Source: Gracilaria gracilis (lineage: Eukaryota; Rhodophyta; Florideophyceae; Gracilariales; Gracilariaceae). Taken from it: DNA of 64,000 nucleotides. Positions 50,642 to 61,031 of this stretch are shown here, piece after piece. Every line of letters starts with the position of its first letter. Position 1 is the first letter of the stretch. The position numbers were made by a program, and so were the translations under genes. The stretch lies in contig JARGSG010000191.1 in assembly GCA_030374805.1 (NCBI GenBank), positions 372,001-436,000 of the forward strand, in the 5' to 3' direction. A model generated the notes under the pieces. It was not told the origin of the DNA. It ran no database searches and saw only the letters and a list, made by a program, of their open reading frames with translations.

Positions 50642-51685
50642 TCATGACGCCCCCGTGCTTTCGCCAGGGTCTTTTAGTGAGCGGATCTCCTGCAGTACAT
50701 ATTCCCGGTCCTCCTGAAACTGTTCGTCCTCCCGATCGCTCAAAAAGTCTGTCAAGTACGACAGCATCCGTACCTTATTTCTCCTGAGGATGTGTTCTAC
50801 TTCGGGCGGCTTCTGCGGGTTCGCCACGAATATCTTGAACACGTGAAACGCCTCAAACTTAATATTTCGTCGATTATCTAACAGCAGATTCATCACCACG
50901 CGTAAGTTCCCTGGTGACGCGATGTAGTGAGTCATGATGCGATAATTAGCCCGTTCTAACAACATCTCCCCCAGAAGTTTTAGACTCTGCCGTCTAGTCA
51001 CGTAGTTTGTGCTTTGAAGCAATGCATTGTAGTCTTGTACAAATCGATCCATGTTATCCTCTATGAACTTTGCGCTCACCGCCACGTGACGCGTTAGACA
51101 CTCTTTAAACGTTGAAAATGCATCGCTCGCCACGTCAAAGTCATTCAATTCAACAAGCTTGAAGAATTGCCAAAACAGACCGCTGTCTAGCAGTAACTTT
51201 GCTAGATGTTCGTGTCGAATGCATTCCCTCAAAATTGCTCCACAGTTGAGAGCAATACCACCGTCTCCATAGCCGTCTACCAAGGTTTTGATCACCGCTC
51301 CATCATCCTCACTAATCTTTTCCACCGCGGTGCTGCTCATGTTGACATCCGGTTCACGTCGCAGTAAGTTGTTGAAGATTTGCACCGCGTCCTTTCTTGT
51401 CTCAAACTCCATTTGGGACAGATTCTTGGCAATTAGAATTAATAGTTCGCCCTCACAAGCAAGACGCACCAGATCGTTTACATCTTGTTGCTTCACCTCA
51501 ATATCATTGCTAGCATCCCCAAACAGCATAATCTTCAGCGAACCAATGGCCTTCGAAACCTCTTCATGCATCTTTTTTACCGCTTTCACATCTGCTTGAC
51601 CGCGCCCTTCCTCAAGACTGTCGCGTAAAGCGCGTACCACATCCTCGGCTGACTTTGGCTTCGAAGGAAAGAGTTTAGCCCACAT
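50642..51685 (-). CDS. MO25: MO25/CAB39 scaffold protein
   Basis: 347 residues from the ATG at 51685; upstream in-frame residues would need TTG. The N-terminus KLFPSKPKSAEDVVRALRDS and the helical-repeat body (KMHEEVSKAIGSLKIMLFG; FWQFFKLVELNDFDVASDAF; NLLLDNRRNIKFEAFHVFKI) match MO25 across its whole length (human 341). MO25 is an armadillo-like scaffold that binds STRAD/GCK-family kinases and activates them (LKB1-STRAD-MO25 in animals, Pmo25-Nak1 in fission yeast) in polarity and growth control. Single exon. Confidence 0.96.
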   Translation of the reverse strand: MWAKLFPSKPKSAEDVVRALRDSLEEGRGQADVKAVKKMHEEVSKAIGSLKIMLFGDASNDIEVKQQDVNDLVRLACEGELLILIAKNLSQMEFETRKDAVQIFNNLLRREPDVNMSSTAVEKISEDDGAVIKTLVDGYGDGGIALNCGAILRECIRHEHLAKLLLDSGLFWQFFKLVELNDFDVASDAFSTFKECLTRHVAVSAKFIEDNMDRFVQDYNALLQSTNYVTRRQSLKLLGEMLLERANYRIMTHYIASPGNLRVVMNLLLDNRRNIKFEAFHVFKIFVANPQKPPEVEHILRRNKVRMLSYLTDFLSDREDEQFQEDREYVLQEIRSLKDPGESTGAS

Positions 51686-53175
51686 CGCAGAGATCCTTGC
51701 GCAAAAGCGCTCTTCTCGTCGTCTAGCGCTGTTCTTCGGGAAGCAGTCGCCTCTCTGTCGTCTCCTCAAACCGGAGGATTGGAAAAATGCAACCAGAGTC
51801 CTTGAGAGAGCTTCTGGGCAGTTCTGATTTAACCAATTATGGTATTACCAGGTGAAACTGGTCGTAATCAGCCTCCAATGCAAATATTTGTTGTATGATT
51901 GCAACGTAGAAAAGCGAGAACCGGTCTCTGATAAGTTCGTTCGCGTAGACCAGCTAATAAAGAGCACCTGCGAGGCAAAGTGGAAGGTTGGAGTCTACTC
52001 GCTTCTATTCGTGCGTGAGGAAGGCATGGAACATTGACATCTTGCGAAGAGAAGGACGGTCAAAAAGGTGGACTGGTCAATTTTGACGGAAAAAGAAAGA
52101 AAACCCATTCTCTTTTTGTTGCTGCACACGTGCCGGCTCTCCTTCGAAGATGCATGACACAATGCGGGTTGTGTGTCCTCCGCTGCCCACATCCATGATG
52201 CACATGCATCCTTCCCCGCGGATCATGATGATGCAGCATTACCGTGGTAGAATACATGTAGATGCCTTTGTGCTGAGTCGCCCCCGCTTGTTCAACACGC
52301 ACTCCTCTTCAGCGCATTAACTCGATGCATGTGCAAGAACCACATATCTTCGCACACAACCCCTCGTTCAGAGGAGAGACGTGCTGTGGGGCAGATGCAC
52401 ATTGCACCAAGAAGCGCAGAGTATTTTCTCACCTGACGCGTGCAGTCTGCGTTTACTGCTCAAAGCAGAATGAAGCATCAGATTCTTATCGTTGCGACAA
52501 CTTCGCCTCTTCGCTATCTCAAGCGGATTACCAGGCACACAGATGAAACCCATTGGAACAACGGATGACTTCTATTTATATCCTGAGTAAAAGACTTGAT
52601 GCATGTCTAACGCCATTCGCGCTTGATCGTTGCTTAGTTGCCACTTGCAACCTCCTAATATAGAATACTGTTGGAAGTGACAAGAATGCAAGACGGCATT
52701 GTGCGTCAGAACAGATGCATCTTTCGCAAAGGCATTCCGGATCTGCTCGGGAAAGCGGTCTAGACATAATTGCTTCTCAGAGGGCAAAGACGTACCCGAG
52801 TGTATACAGCACGTGATGATTCTGAAGCAGGCTATGCAGGAAAGGACGATATGAATATGTTTGCCAAGATGCATGGCCATAGTTACAAATGCATCAATGA
52901 GTCGCGAGATTGCCCGTAAGCCTTAGGAATCAATCACATGAGCATTGAATCAGAAACGAGTGTTGAAATCATCCAAACCGTAGCATTGTAGAACAGTATC
53001 TTCATCGAATGATTTGGTCTAGAGAGGTGTCCTCCCCTTACTGTATGCAGTTTGAAGAGCATGCGGTGTGTACCGGTCGGTAAATCTGGTGCAGCGTAAG
53101 ATACAAGGCAATTCTTGTCGGGTTTCTAGAGAACACGAGCCTCAGAATCTCTTCGCATCCACCAACTCCCATTTT
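51686..53175. other. intergenic between MO25 and TMEM222
   Basis: About 1.5 kb. At 51787 an ATG opens a 22-codon stretch (MQPESLRELLGSSDLTNYG...) running into a possible intron (GTGAAA at about 51851 to CGTAG at about 51909) before an open frame of about 43 codons; weak evidence for a small gene. CATG/TGCA-rich palindromic sequence at 52150-52340. No conserved protein recognised. Confidence 0.35.
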
Positions 53176-53914
53176 CTAAGCCAAGCCTGCCACCAGTCCC
53201 ACCACGATGATGACTACAATCAACAGCGGAGCAAACACGATAAGCGCCTGTCGTTTCGAAGTCCACTTCCCTCTAGTCCATATCCGCCAGAAAACACGTA
53301 TTTGATTCCAGTTTGAATGGCCTTCGTATCGAAGCAAGTTCAAAACCGCCGCGACATGGCTGTGACAATTATCGCACACAAGATTGTGCATTCTCTTACC
53401 ATATATCTGAGAAGCTTCGATAACTGCATGGTCATAAAGCTCGACGGAAGTTAACGGTTGATCTTTTGCCTCCGAGCTTAAGTTTCGGTCATTTTCCACA
53501 TGGATTTCATTCGTATCCAGACTCCAGGTGCGCTTCGCAGGCCCGCACATGAAGGATCCCACAGTGACCTAAATCAATACGCCGCAGGTTGGGTAGTAGT
53601 AAGAGCAGTTTTGAAGCAATAGAATTATCACAATAACAAGTACATGGTACGGTGTTCAGGATAACCCAATGTCAGCATTTGTTGGGAAGTGAGTATAACG
53701 GGGCTGGCTGATGACCAAGGCGCCACTTCCTTACCTGGTATGGTCCAGAAAAGTCATACACAACTCCCCGTGAGTCTGCAATGCCCATGTGACCCACAAC
53801 GGGTACGAACCATGATACGAGAGGCAGAGTAGTCCATACAACAGAAAATGGATGTCGCTCACCACTGTCTTTAAGATATACAAGTCCATCAATATTCGTT
53901 CTAACCTCTGTCAT
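53176..53914 (-). CDS. TMEM222: TMEM222/DUF778 membrane protein, one intron
   Basis: Read as complement(join(53176..53568, 53735..53914)), 190 residues. Intron 53569-53734 (166 nt; GTAAGG...ATTTAG) is phase 0. Exon 1 carries SVVWTTLPLVSWFVPVVGHM and YDFSGPYQ; exon 2 carries LVCDNCHSHVAAVLNLLRYE and a C-terminal hydrophobic helix (ALIVFAPLLIVVIIVVGLV). These are the conserved blocks of the TMEM222/RTH (DUF778) family, with the NCH pair resembling a permuted-papain-type active site. Plant RTH relatives act in endomembrane processes linked to ethylene receptor trafficking. Divergent from SAC1. Confidence 0.9.
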
Positions 53915-54659
53915 TATGAGAACCCTTTAAGTCGTGGTGTAGCTTCGCGTTTTGTCAGTACTTGCTCTCACGGTAAATCAACTCCGTTCCATGCTTCGCG
54001 CTTCAAAGCTCGAAATTGGCAGACAGGGCTGCAGACTTGTCCCATATAGCTAGCTAGGACGAAAAGCTTGTCCATGCTCATCACCATGACGAACACGATG
54101 AGTTGTGAACGGGGATTACTTACATTGTAAGTTGACGGAGTGAGAAAGATCCACGTCGACAGACCGCGTCAGGTCCTGACGCAGGAATGGGGCTGTTTTG
54201 GGAAGTTTTGAAAGAGCGCTTGACAGATCGATAGAACGGTAGTTCTACACGGTACCTGTACCGTGTGATATTACATCCGTTGGTCCCACGGACCGTGTTC
54301 CAGTTCTGTGACAGCGTTAGCCAACGAGCACAAGAACAGAGAACACGGCGAGCGGCTAGCTAGCTGTAAAGCAATCGAGGCATCCCCTTCGCGCCTCCCT
54401 TGTGTTGCATTATCGACATGCTCCCTCCAGCAGCGTATTCCCGCAACGCTCGTCACTGATGTCCCCGGCCAAACGCCCTGGGGCCCAGTCGTTCATTCCA
54501 ACTTCATGCCCTTTTCAGCATCGTAACTCTCTCACCCTTCGCACACGCTGTTCACCGCTCCGACGCATCCACTACACTTCTCCGCCCACGTCTATCCGCT
54601 GTCGCTTTCGCGTCTCTAGCGACGCTTCCGAACGTCCTCACCAGCGCGCTTCAACGCAC
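53915..54659. promoter_or_regulatory. divergent promoter region TMEM222 / SAC1
   Basis: Contains a tight palindrome at 54247-54266 (ACACGGTAC-CT-GTACCGTGT), sharing GGTACCTGTACC with 42184-42195. The first 200 bp before SAC1 are open in frame and could be leader or N-terminal extension. Confidence 0.5.
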
Positions 54660-56513
54660 ATGGCCATGGATTCATTTGTGCTTTCCACTTCTCCGCGATG
54701 GATGACTGTGGAGCCTGCCGCCTCTGATCTTCCTGAAAAGCAAGTTCTCTTTATCGACCGATCTACACTCAAAGTCTCTCTTCTTGATCGCAATGAATGT
54801 GCAGCTCTCGCGGAGCCTGATACTCGACGCGTTATCTACGGTCTCGTTGGTTACATCGAATCCCTGCACGATGCCTACCTGCTTGTCATATCGAAGCGCA
54901 TGTCAGTGGGGACAATCATGGAACAAACTGTATGGCGCGTTCAAAAGCTAGAAGCTATACCCGTCCGAGGAGCCAAGATTCTGAAACGAAAAGCACTTGA
55001 CCTCAACCTTAGCAAGCAGAACATTGCAGAGGAAACTATTGTTAAAGGAATGGTTAACGCTGCAGTGGCCCTTCCTGGGTTTTACTTTTCGCACGATCTT
55101 GATCTTACCAAGTCAGCTCAGAAGCGAGCAGACGCTGCCTCCGCCAGTGATGACGCGGCTGCCGCTCCTGATTTTGCACGCGCAGACCTTAGGTTTGTCT
55201 GGAATCGTTATGCAGCTAAGAAGCTCATAGAGGTTGGTGCCGTCTCGTGGCTTGTTCCTTTGATTCTTGGATATGTGGATGTTCGCTCAGGTGTCGTCAA
55301 TGGCAAATCTGTCCAGCTTGCACTAATCTCTCGAAGATGTGCCAACCGACCGGGTTTGAGGTATACTGCTCGCGGCGCGGATAAACAAGGCAACGTCAGC
55401 AATTTTGTCGAAACCGAACAGATTGTGAGCCATGGGGATGCATACAGCAGTTATGTACAAATCCGCGGCAGCATACCGTTGTTATGGAAGCAAGAGGCAA
55501 ATATCAAGTACAAACCGAAGCCAACGCTCAAGGAAGTGGATTCCGGTGGCAAGGGCGGTTTGTGTCAGATGGCTTTCGAGAAGCATTTTGACTCTCTCTT
55601 TGAACAATATGGCCCAGTTACCGCGATTTCTCTCGTCGATGGCAACGGCGGCGAAGCTTCACTTTCCAACGCACTCAAAACCGCAGTTGAGCTTATGCAG
55701 AACTCAAAACTTCATTTTGTTCCGTGGGACTTCCATACCAAAACCAAAGGAATGAAGTATGAGAAGGTAGACCAAGATTTAGTGCCTTCTATCGATTCTG
55801 ACCTAAGCGCATACAGCTACTTTTATACAAAAGATGGAACTGCGTTAGGTATTTCCCGGCGTCAACGAGGTGTTGTTCGAACCAACTGTGTGGATAGCTT
55901 GGATCGAACAAACGTTGTCCAAAGCGCTATCGCCCATCAAATCATGGATACGGCACTGAAAGTGATGGGTGTATTGGATAGCGACGTGGACTCTTGTTCT
56001 ACATCAAAATTCGAAGCCTTCGAAAAGGAATTCAAAGGGACTTGGGCTGATCATGCTGACGCTTTGTCTCAAGTATATGCGGGTTCAGGAGCCTTGAAGA
56101 CCGACTTTACACGCACGGGTAAGCGGTCTAAGCTTGGAATGGCTCAGGATGGACTTCGTGCTATTCGTCGCTACATGTATCAAAACTTTTTGGATGGGCG
56201 AAGGCAAGACGGCATTGATATCATGTTGGGTGTCGTTCCCATACCAGGGACATCTGGATATCCAGGTACACAACGCTCGTTGAGTGTAATCAAGTCCAAA
56301 GCTGAACCACTGCTGTTCTGGGAAAGATATTTGCCACACCTGGTTCTCTTTTGCTTTTTTGTGGTTTGTGTCGCATCCATTGGTATCACGGCCGTGAAGA
56401 CGAAGTACGCAATGATTGGATTAGGAGTTGCTGGAATGGTCACGTTCTTCAGGTTGATGTTGACTGTTGGGCACAAACTGGTTTCAAGGCCAAGGCTTGA
56501 TGGAACTAATTAG
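54660..56513 (+). CDS. SAC1: SAC1-type phosphoinositide phosphatase
   Basis: 617 residues from the ATG at 54660 (yeast Sac1 is 623). The frame is open further up to an ATG at 54459, giving a 67-residue basic extension that is not family-like; the shorter start is preferred. The Sac domain holds the CX5R catalytic loop RTNCVDSLDRTNVVQS (Cys at about residue 410). Two hydrophobic helices at the C-terminus (HLVLFCFFVVCVASIGITAV and MIGLGVAGMVTFF) match the ER/Golgi membrane anchor of SAC1. It dephosphorylates PI4P and related lipids, controlling ER-Golgi lipid exchange. Confidence 0.95.
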   Translation: MAMDSFVLSTSPRWMTVEPAASDLPEKQVLFIDRSTLKVSLLDRNECAALAEPDTRRVIYGLVGYIESLHDAYLLVISKRMSVGTIMEQTVWRVQKLEAIPVRGAKILKRKALDLNLSKQNIAEETIVKGMVNAAVALPGFYFSHDLDLTKSAQKRADAASASDDAAAAPDFARADLRFVWNRYAAKKLIEVGAVSWLVPLILGYVDVRSGVVNGKSVQLALISRRCANRPGLRYTARGADKQGNVSNFVETEQIVSHGDAYSSYVQIRGSIPLLWKQEANIKYKPKPTLKEVDSGGKGGLCQMAFEKHFDSLFEQYGPVTAISLVDGNGGEASLSNALKTAVELMQNSKLHFVPWDFHTKTKGMKYEKVDQDLVPSIDSDLSAYSYFYTKDGTALGISRRQRGVVRTNCVDSLDRTNVVQSAIAHQIMDTALKVMGVLDSDVDSCSTSKFEAFEKEFKGTWADHADALSQVYAGSGALKTDFTRTGKRSKLGMAQDGLRAIRRYMYQNFLDGRRQDGIDIMLGVVPIPGTSGYPGTQRSLSVIKSKAEPLLFWERYLPHLVLFCFFVVCVASIGITAVKTKYAMIGLGVAGMVTFFRLMLTVGHKLVSRPRLDGTN

Positions 56514-56859
56514 CCATAGCCGGGGTGGATAGCACATGTCTACGAGGAACTATTTTTGTAAACCTACGTTGAACATATTCGTCTTTGTGGCAGCCATACG
56601 GTGCGTACACTCCTGCTGCTCCACAACTCGAATGCTCCAGTCTTTAAGTTAAGACTCTTAACGATATCGTCGTTTTAAACCAGTCCTCGCTCGTCGTCCG
56701 CATTGGAAGCACGGGGTCTAGTATAAAAATGAATCTCATGAATTCAAAAAACTTTATTATTAGTATCGCGGGTTGCGAACACAGCCCCCAATTCCATGCG
56801 ACGAGCCACGAAGCGGGAAACAAAGACGCAGACATGATACTCAAGAGATATGGAACAAG
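56514..56859. other. convergent 3' region SAC1 / RPE
   Basis: No gene or repeat recognised; presumably shared 3' UTRs. Confidence 0.4.
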
Positions 56860-57678
56860 CTAGACAAGGACAGGCCGTTTTGCGGCGCGAATCTCTGCAA
56901 TAGCATCAGCGTAGCTCGATGCGCCGAATACACCAGATCCCGACACGAGCGAGTTTGCCCCAGCCTCAACAACCTTGTAAGCGTTATGGCCCTTGATACC
57001 ACCGTCAACCTCAATCCATGGGTTGAGACCACGCTCATCAGCCATTTTTCGGATTGCAGCAACCTTCGGTACTACCGAGTCAATGAAACCTTGTCCGCCG
57101 AAGCCGGGGTTTACTGACATGACGAGTATGAGGTCGCAGAGCTCAATAACGTATTCAATGGCGGACGCTGGAGTAGCGGGGTTGAGAACAACGCCAGCCT
57201 TGCATCCGAGATCCTTGATGAGGTTCAGAGTTCTGTGGAGATGAATTGTACTCTCTCCTTCACAATGTACAGAAATGATATCAGCACCGGCCTTGGCAAA
57301 CTCAGGAATCAAGAGCTCTGGTTCAACAATCATGAGATGAACGTCAAGCGGCTTATTTGTGACCGGTCGAAGCGCACTCACAACCAATGGGCCAATGGTA
57401 ATGTTTGGCACAAAACGACCGTCCATAACATCAACGTGAACCCAATCACATCCTGCCGTATCGATTGCACGCACTTCGTCTCCGAGCTTTGAAAAATCGG
57501 CCGAGAGGATGGAAGGAGAGATGACGACCTGACCTTTTGCTGGAGCAGGCACGTCAACGGCGGCTGTGGGCACGATGCGCTGTGGCCGAGCGCATGTGGC
57601 GGGCTGTTGACTGGTAGCTGGCGCGAAGACAGAGCGCTGAATCAGCGAGGATGATGCGGCGAACGCAGTGGTTCCCAT
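56860..57678 (-). CDS. RPE: ribulose-phosphate 3-epimerase, plastid form
   Basis: 272 residues from the ATG at 57678. The leader [20 protein letters not shown], rich in Ser/Ala/Arg and lacking acids for about 45 residues, looks like a plastid transit peptide. The enzyme has [50 protein letters not shown] and EVDGGI, covering the metal-binding His/Asp set and phosphate loop of the TIM barrel. It interconverts ribulose-5-P and xylulose-5-P in the Calvin cycle. The frame is open to an ATG at 57915, but that start overlaps the neighbouring stop codon and adds a Pro/Arg-rich stretch, so it is disfavoured. Confidence 0.94.
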   Translation of the reverse strand: MGTTAFAASSSLIQRSVFAPATSQQPATCARPQRIVPTAAVDVPAPAKGQVVISPSILSADFSKLGDEVRAIDTAGCDWVHVDVMDGRFVPNITIGPLVVSALRPVTNKPLDVHLMIVEPELLIPEFAKAGADIISVHCEGESTIHLHRTLNLIKDLGCKAGVVLNPATPASAIEYVIELCDLILVMSVNPGFGGQGFIDSVVPKVAAIRKMADERGLNPWIEVDGGIKGHNAYKVVEAGANSLVSGSGVFGASSYADAIAEIRAAKRPVLV

Positions 57679-57911
57679 CTTTGGTTGTGGAAGGCGCAAA
57701 TTTAGGGTGGTGTGTGCGAGTTGATGGTGGCGTGGCTGTGAGTTGTGAAGGAGACGACGCGCGGGGGAGGTGCGAGTGATCGAGGGCGCGATGGGTTTGA
57801 GGTCGGCAGCTGCGATGGGAGCCCGAGCAGGACGAGCGGTCGGCAAAGGCGCATTAATTTTAGGGCTGTGCGTCCAATCAGCGTGCAGCGCCATGTTGGA
57901 CGACGCGCATG

Positions 57912-59222
57912 TCATGCCACCTCTTTGGAACAGGTGGCCCCCGTGGCCACATGTTCGCGTTGTGTGGTGACGATCACACTGCAGGTGGGTGATGTCAGGA
58001 ACTCACGCAACGCAATCATCGCTCCGGAGGCAAACACTAGCGTCACGCCCACTAGCGTTCCCGTGGAGAAGCCTTCCCCGAGGAAGGCGAAGCCAAGCAA
58101 GTAAGAGAATGGAATGCTCAGACTTCTAATCAGTAGACCGGGCCCCCCACGACAGTACTGCAACCCCTTATTCATAAAGCCTTGGCTACAAAACCCCCCC
58201 ATTGATCCAAGCACAGCCAGTAACGTACCGGCGACGTTGGAGTACAGCTGCACGTAGTTTTCAGTTCTGCTCAACCCAATGCCAATGCAGAGCATGAAGA
58301 TTGACAATGCCATTCCATTGATCATGAAGTGCATTCTCAGACCCATCCGACGGGTTACTGTTGCGGCTGACGCGTTTAGAAAAGCCCCCAGCAACGCTAG
58401 TGATACACCAGTCATGGAGATGGATTTCACGTTCTCCATTGTGGCTGACTGCCATGGAAAGCGGATGAAGGTGGGCTGTGACACAAGAACAACGCCTAGG
58501 AAACATGCCGACAGACTTAAGCCATCTATTGCTCCAATGGGCTCTTTCAAAAACACTGCGCACAGAGCCATCGTAATGACCGGGTTGCAGAAAAACAATG
58601 TTACAGCATCTCCAACTGCAATAAAATGAAGAGCAGCCACCAAACAAAGGACACCTGTACTACCGAACAGCCCCCTAGAGACAAGAGAAACAGTCATCGA
58701 TGGAGTCATATCTGAAATGTATGATTTCACATCGACATAATTGTACAGATACAAGCTTGCCAACGTTATTTCGACAAAGCCTCGAACAAGAATCGCACTG
58801 GCGGTTGGAAAGTTGAAATGCGTCTCACTGAGATGCACAAAGAAGGACATCAGTGCGTGACACAGTGCCGAGAATACCATCAGTAAATATCCGAACAGTT
58901 GCGGCTGAGCTGCCGGTACTCGTAGGTCAAGTACATTTTGAATGCTTTGCGACCTGTAAGGAGTCGGCAGTGAAATTGTTTCATGGTCGCCCTTGGACTG
59001 TGGTGAGAACTCATCCCCACAGGTCGAATGCATATTCAGCAGCGGACGGAAGTGAAGTGCGGAGCAGTCTGACGGGGATCTTTGCGACGAATTGTGCCTG
59101 GGGCCTTGACTGCTGGGTCCAAGGTGAGGCAGGAGTGAAGATGGCTGCCGCTGGGAAGTTTCCAGTGGGAACGTGTGGTTGTGGGGGAAATACCATCCAG
59201 GGGAGGACAAAGTGGTGCACAT
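57912..59222 (-). CDS. DMT/EamA-type transporter (10 TM)
   Basis: 436 residues, ATG at 59222; an internal ATG at 59033 is an alternative because the first 63 residues are polar and unremarkable. About ten hydrophobic helices from residue 105, with two EamA-like halves: [11 protein letters not shown] near the end of the first and [20 protein letters not shown] near the end of the second, the typical 'E-P-x-x' and 'G-E' positions. Related to SLC35G/nucleotide-sugar or drug/metabolite transporters; substrate unknown. Located 234 bp upstream of the RPE start, same strand. Confidence 0.83.
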   Translation of the reverse strand: MCTTLSSPGWYFPHNHTFPLETSQRQPSSLLPHLGPSSQGPRHNSSQRSPSDCSALHFRPLLNMHSTCGDEFSPQSKGDHETISLPTPYRSQSIQNVLDLRVPAAQPQLFGYLLMVFSALCHALMSFFVHLSETHFNFPTASAILVRGFVEITLASLYLYNYVDVKSYISDMTPSMTVSLVSRGLFGSTGVLCLVAALHFIAVGDAVTLFFCNPVITMALCAVFLKEPIGAIDGLSLSACFLGVVLVSQPTFIRFPWQSATMENVKSISMTGVSLALLGAFLNASAATVTRRMGLRMHFMINGMALSIFMLCIGIGLSRTENYVQLYSNVAGTLLAVLGSMGGFCSQGFMNKGLQYCRGGPGLLIRSLSIPFSYLLGFAFLGEGFSTGTLVGVTLVFASGAMIALREFLTSPTCSVIVTTQREHVATGATCSKEVA

Positions 59223-61031
59223 TTCGCAAACAACTGATCAAAAGAGCACTGGATCAGGCATACAAGGGTAGTATTGAAACGTGTAGGCTCTTTTTGGGGT
59301 TGAACTAGTGCAAAGCCAGAAAAAGGTATGTATCTACAACGGTATTTAACGTTAGGGACTTGATGTAAACTGATAAAGTTTCACTTGTTTATAGGAGGAG
59401 GAAAAAAGCCAGAATGTGGGCGAACAACTGGTGCCAATTGTGGCGCTCCACAATTCCCTGTGAATGTGGTCCCCCCACATTTGTGGGTACCTGTTTTGGA
59501 GGACCAAAACATGTTTTCTGAACCTCATTTGTCAATGTACCCCATTATCCCATGCAGCACATTGCCCGTGCCAGGAAGGTTTGGCACAAGTATCTAGCGC
59601 GACCGGAAGCTGTTTGATGTTCTACTGTATCGCGCTTACGAGAAGCTCTTTTTCTGGAGTAGGGTTTTCTTCTTAATTCATGTGGCTCACCTTCGAGAGG
59701 TGTTTAAAGCGCTTAACTTACCAACACTACGTGTGGCGGTAAAAAGGCACACGTAATTAGAGATACGTGTAAAGGGTTAGCCCTCTTACCCTTGACAGTA
59801 ATGTACATATGTACTGTAGCATTATGCTAGTCACGTGATATGTGACGTTGCATCATGCTCCTCGCATATATGCCCGCAGACAGGCCTCTCCATGTCACGC
59901 AAGGTGGTCTTCATGGCAAACGGCCGAAAGTTGAAATGCAACTCTACTCTCGATCAGCGTCTCGATCAGTGTCTCGATCAGTGTCTCGATCACCCTGTGG
60001 TTGATGCGGATATTGTCATTGCACACGGACACGTTTTGAATCCGTGTCCGAATATTACATATCCCACTCTGGTCAATCACACAGGAGAGCAAAGTTTGTG
60101 CGACAACTTCGTGCCGTGATGCAGAGAAAGATGAGCTTGCAACTCATGTTCTCACTTGTTGTGATGAGCCGCGTTTCTGATAAGAAATCCGGGCCTGAGG
60201 CCATCGCAACCACTGTAGTGACTTCGAATTGGCCAGCAGTTGCAGTGTGGAACCCGCCTAAAGCTATTGATGATATTCCCCTACTGGTGCAATGTACGCT
60301 CTTGGTTTGTGCTGCAAGCACTTTAGTGCCTCAGCGATAAAAAAAACTTGCGAAAACATGGTATTCTTATATAGGTGCGACCAGAGTAGGAGTAGCTTGA
60401 GCATTATAGGCTTGAGTCGAGGAGAGGGCTTGCACCTTTGGAGACCAGAGTGCGAATCTCATTTCCCATAAAAACCAGGGGCCTGCATAAAACTCAGACT
60501 CTTGACCATCTGCCGGCGTACATTCGACCCGAATCAAATTGTGTCTTTTCCATATTTGTGTCAATTTTGTTTCTGTCCAATTGCCTGAAGATTAGACGAC
60601 AAAAGGATATTTACTCAGAAATCTCACATGGGAATCCCATCGATACAAGGGTAAGGAAGGTGTTAAGCCTGCCCTCTTACATGATTCAACAGCCCTTTTA
60701 GCTGAACACGTAATGCCCAAAAATAGTGTAAATTCAAAACCGTTTTGCTTCCGTTCGTGATAATCACGGAACCCGTAAACTTTAAATGTTTTAGTGGCGT
60801 TCCAGTAGATACTTACGTGTCACTGAGGACTATGTGTACAGCTACACGTTCTGGACCACTGCTTATTTACGTGTAGTCCTCAGTCACACTTTACATAGGA
60901 GTATACTGTACAACCATTGCATCCCCCAAACATTTCTTTCTCTTCCACAGCGAAGACAACATTGCACATAGTCTTCAACCAAGCGTTGCAAATCCATCAT
61001 CTGTCTTCACACGCCCTGAAATCGTATCATT
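59223..61031. other. intergenic with tandem and inverted repeats
   Basis: Tandem CTCGATCAGTGT-like units at 59949-59992, and a large imperfect inverted repeat at 60817-60889 just upstream of the dehydrogenase. At about 59740-59815 ACGTGT and GGGTTAGCCC/TTACCC motifs crowd together. No conserved protein. Confidence 0.5.
60817..60889. repeat. imperfect inverted repeat upstream of the dehydrogenase
   Basis: Arms GTGTCACTGAGGACTA (60817-60832) and TAGTCCTCAGTCACAC (60874-60889) pair with one mismatch, with further pairing inward; the loop is about 40 nt. Confidence 0.8.

Noticed and set aside
57679..57915. Longer N-terminus for ribulose-phosphate epimerase
   Set aside because: Would overlap the stop of the upstream gene by 4 nt and adds a Pro/Arg-rich segment before an already adequate transit peptide.
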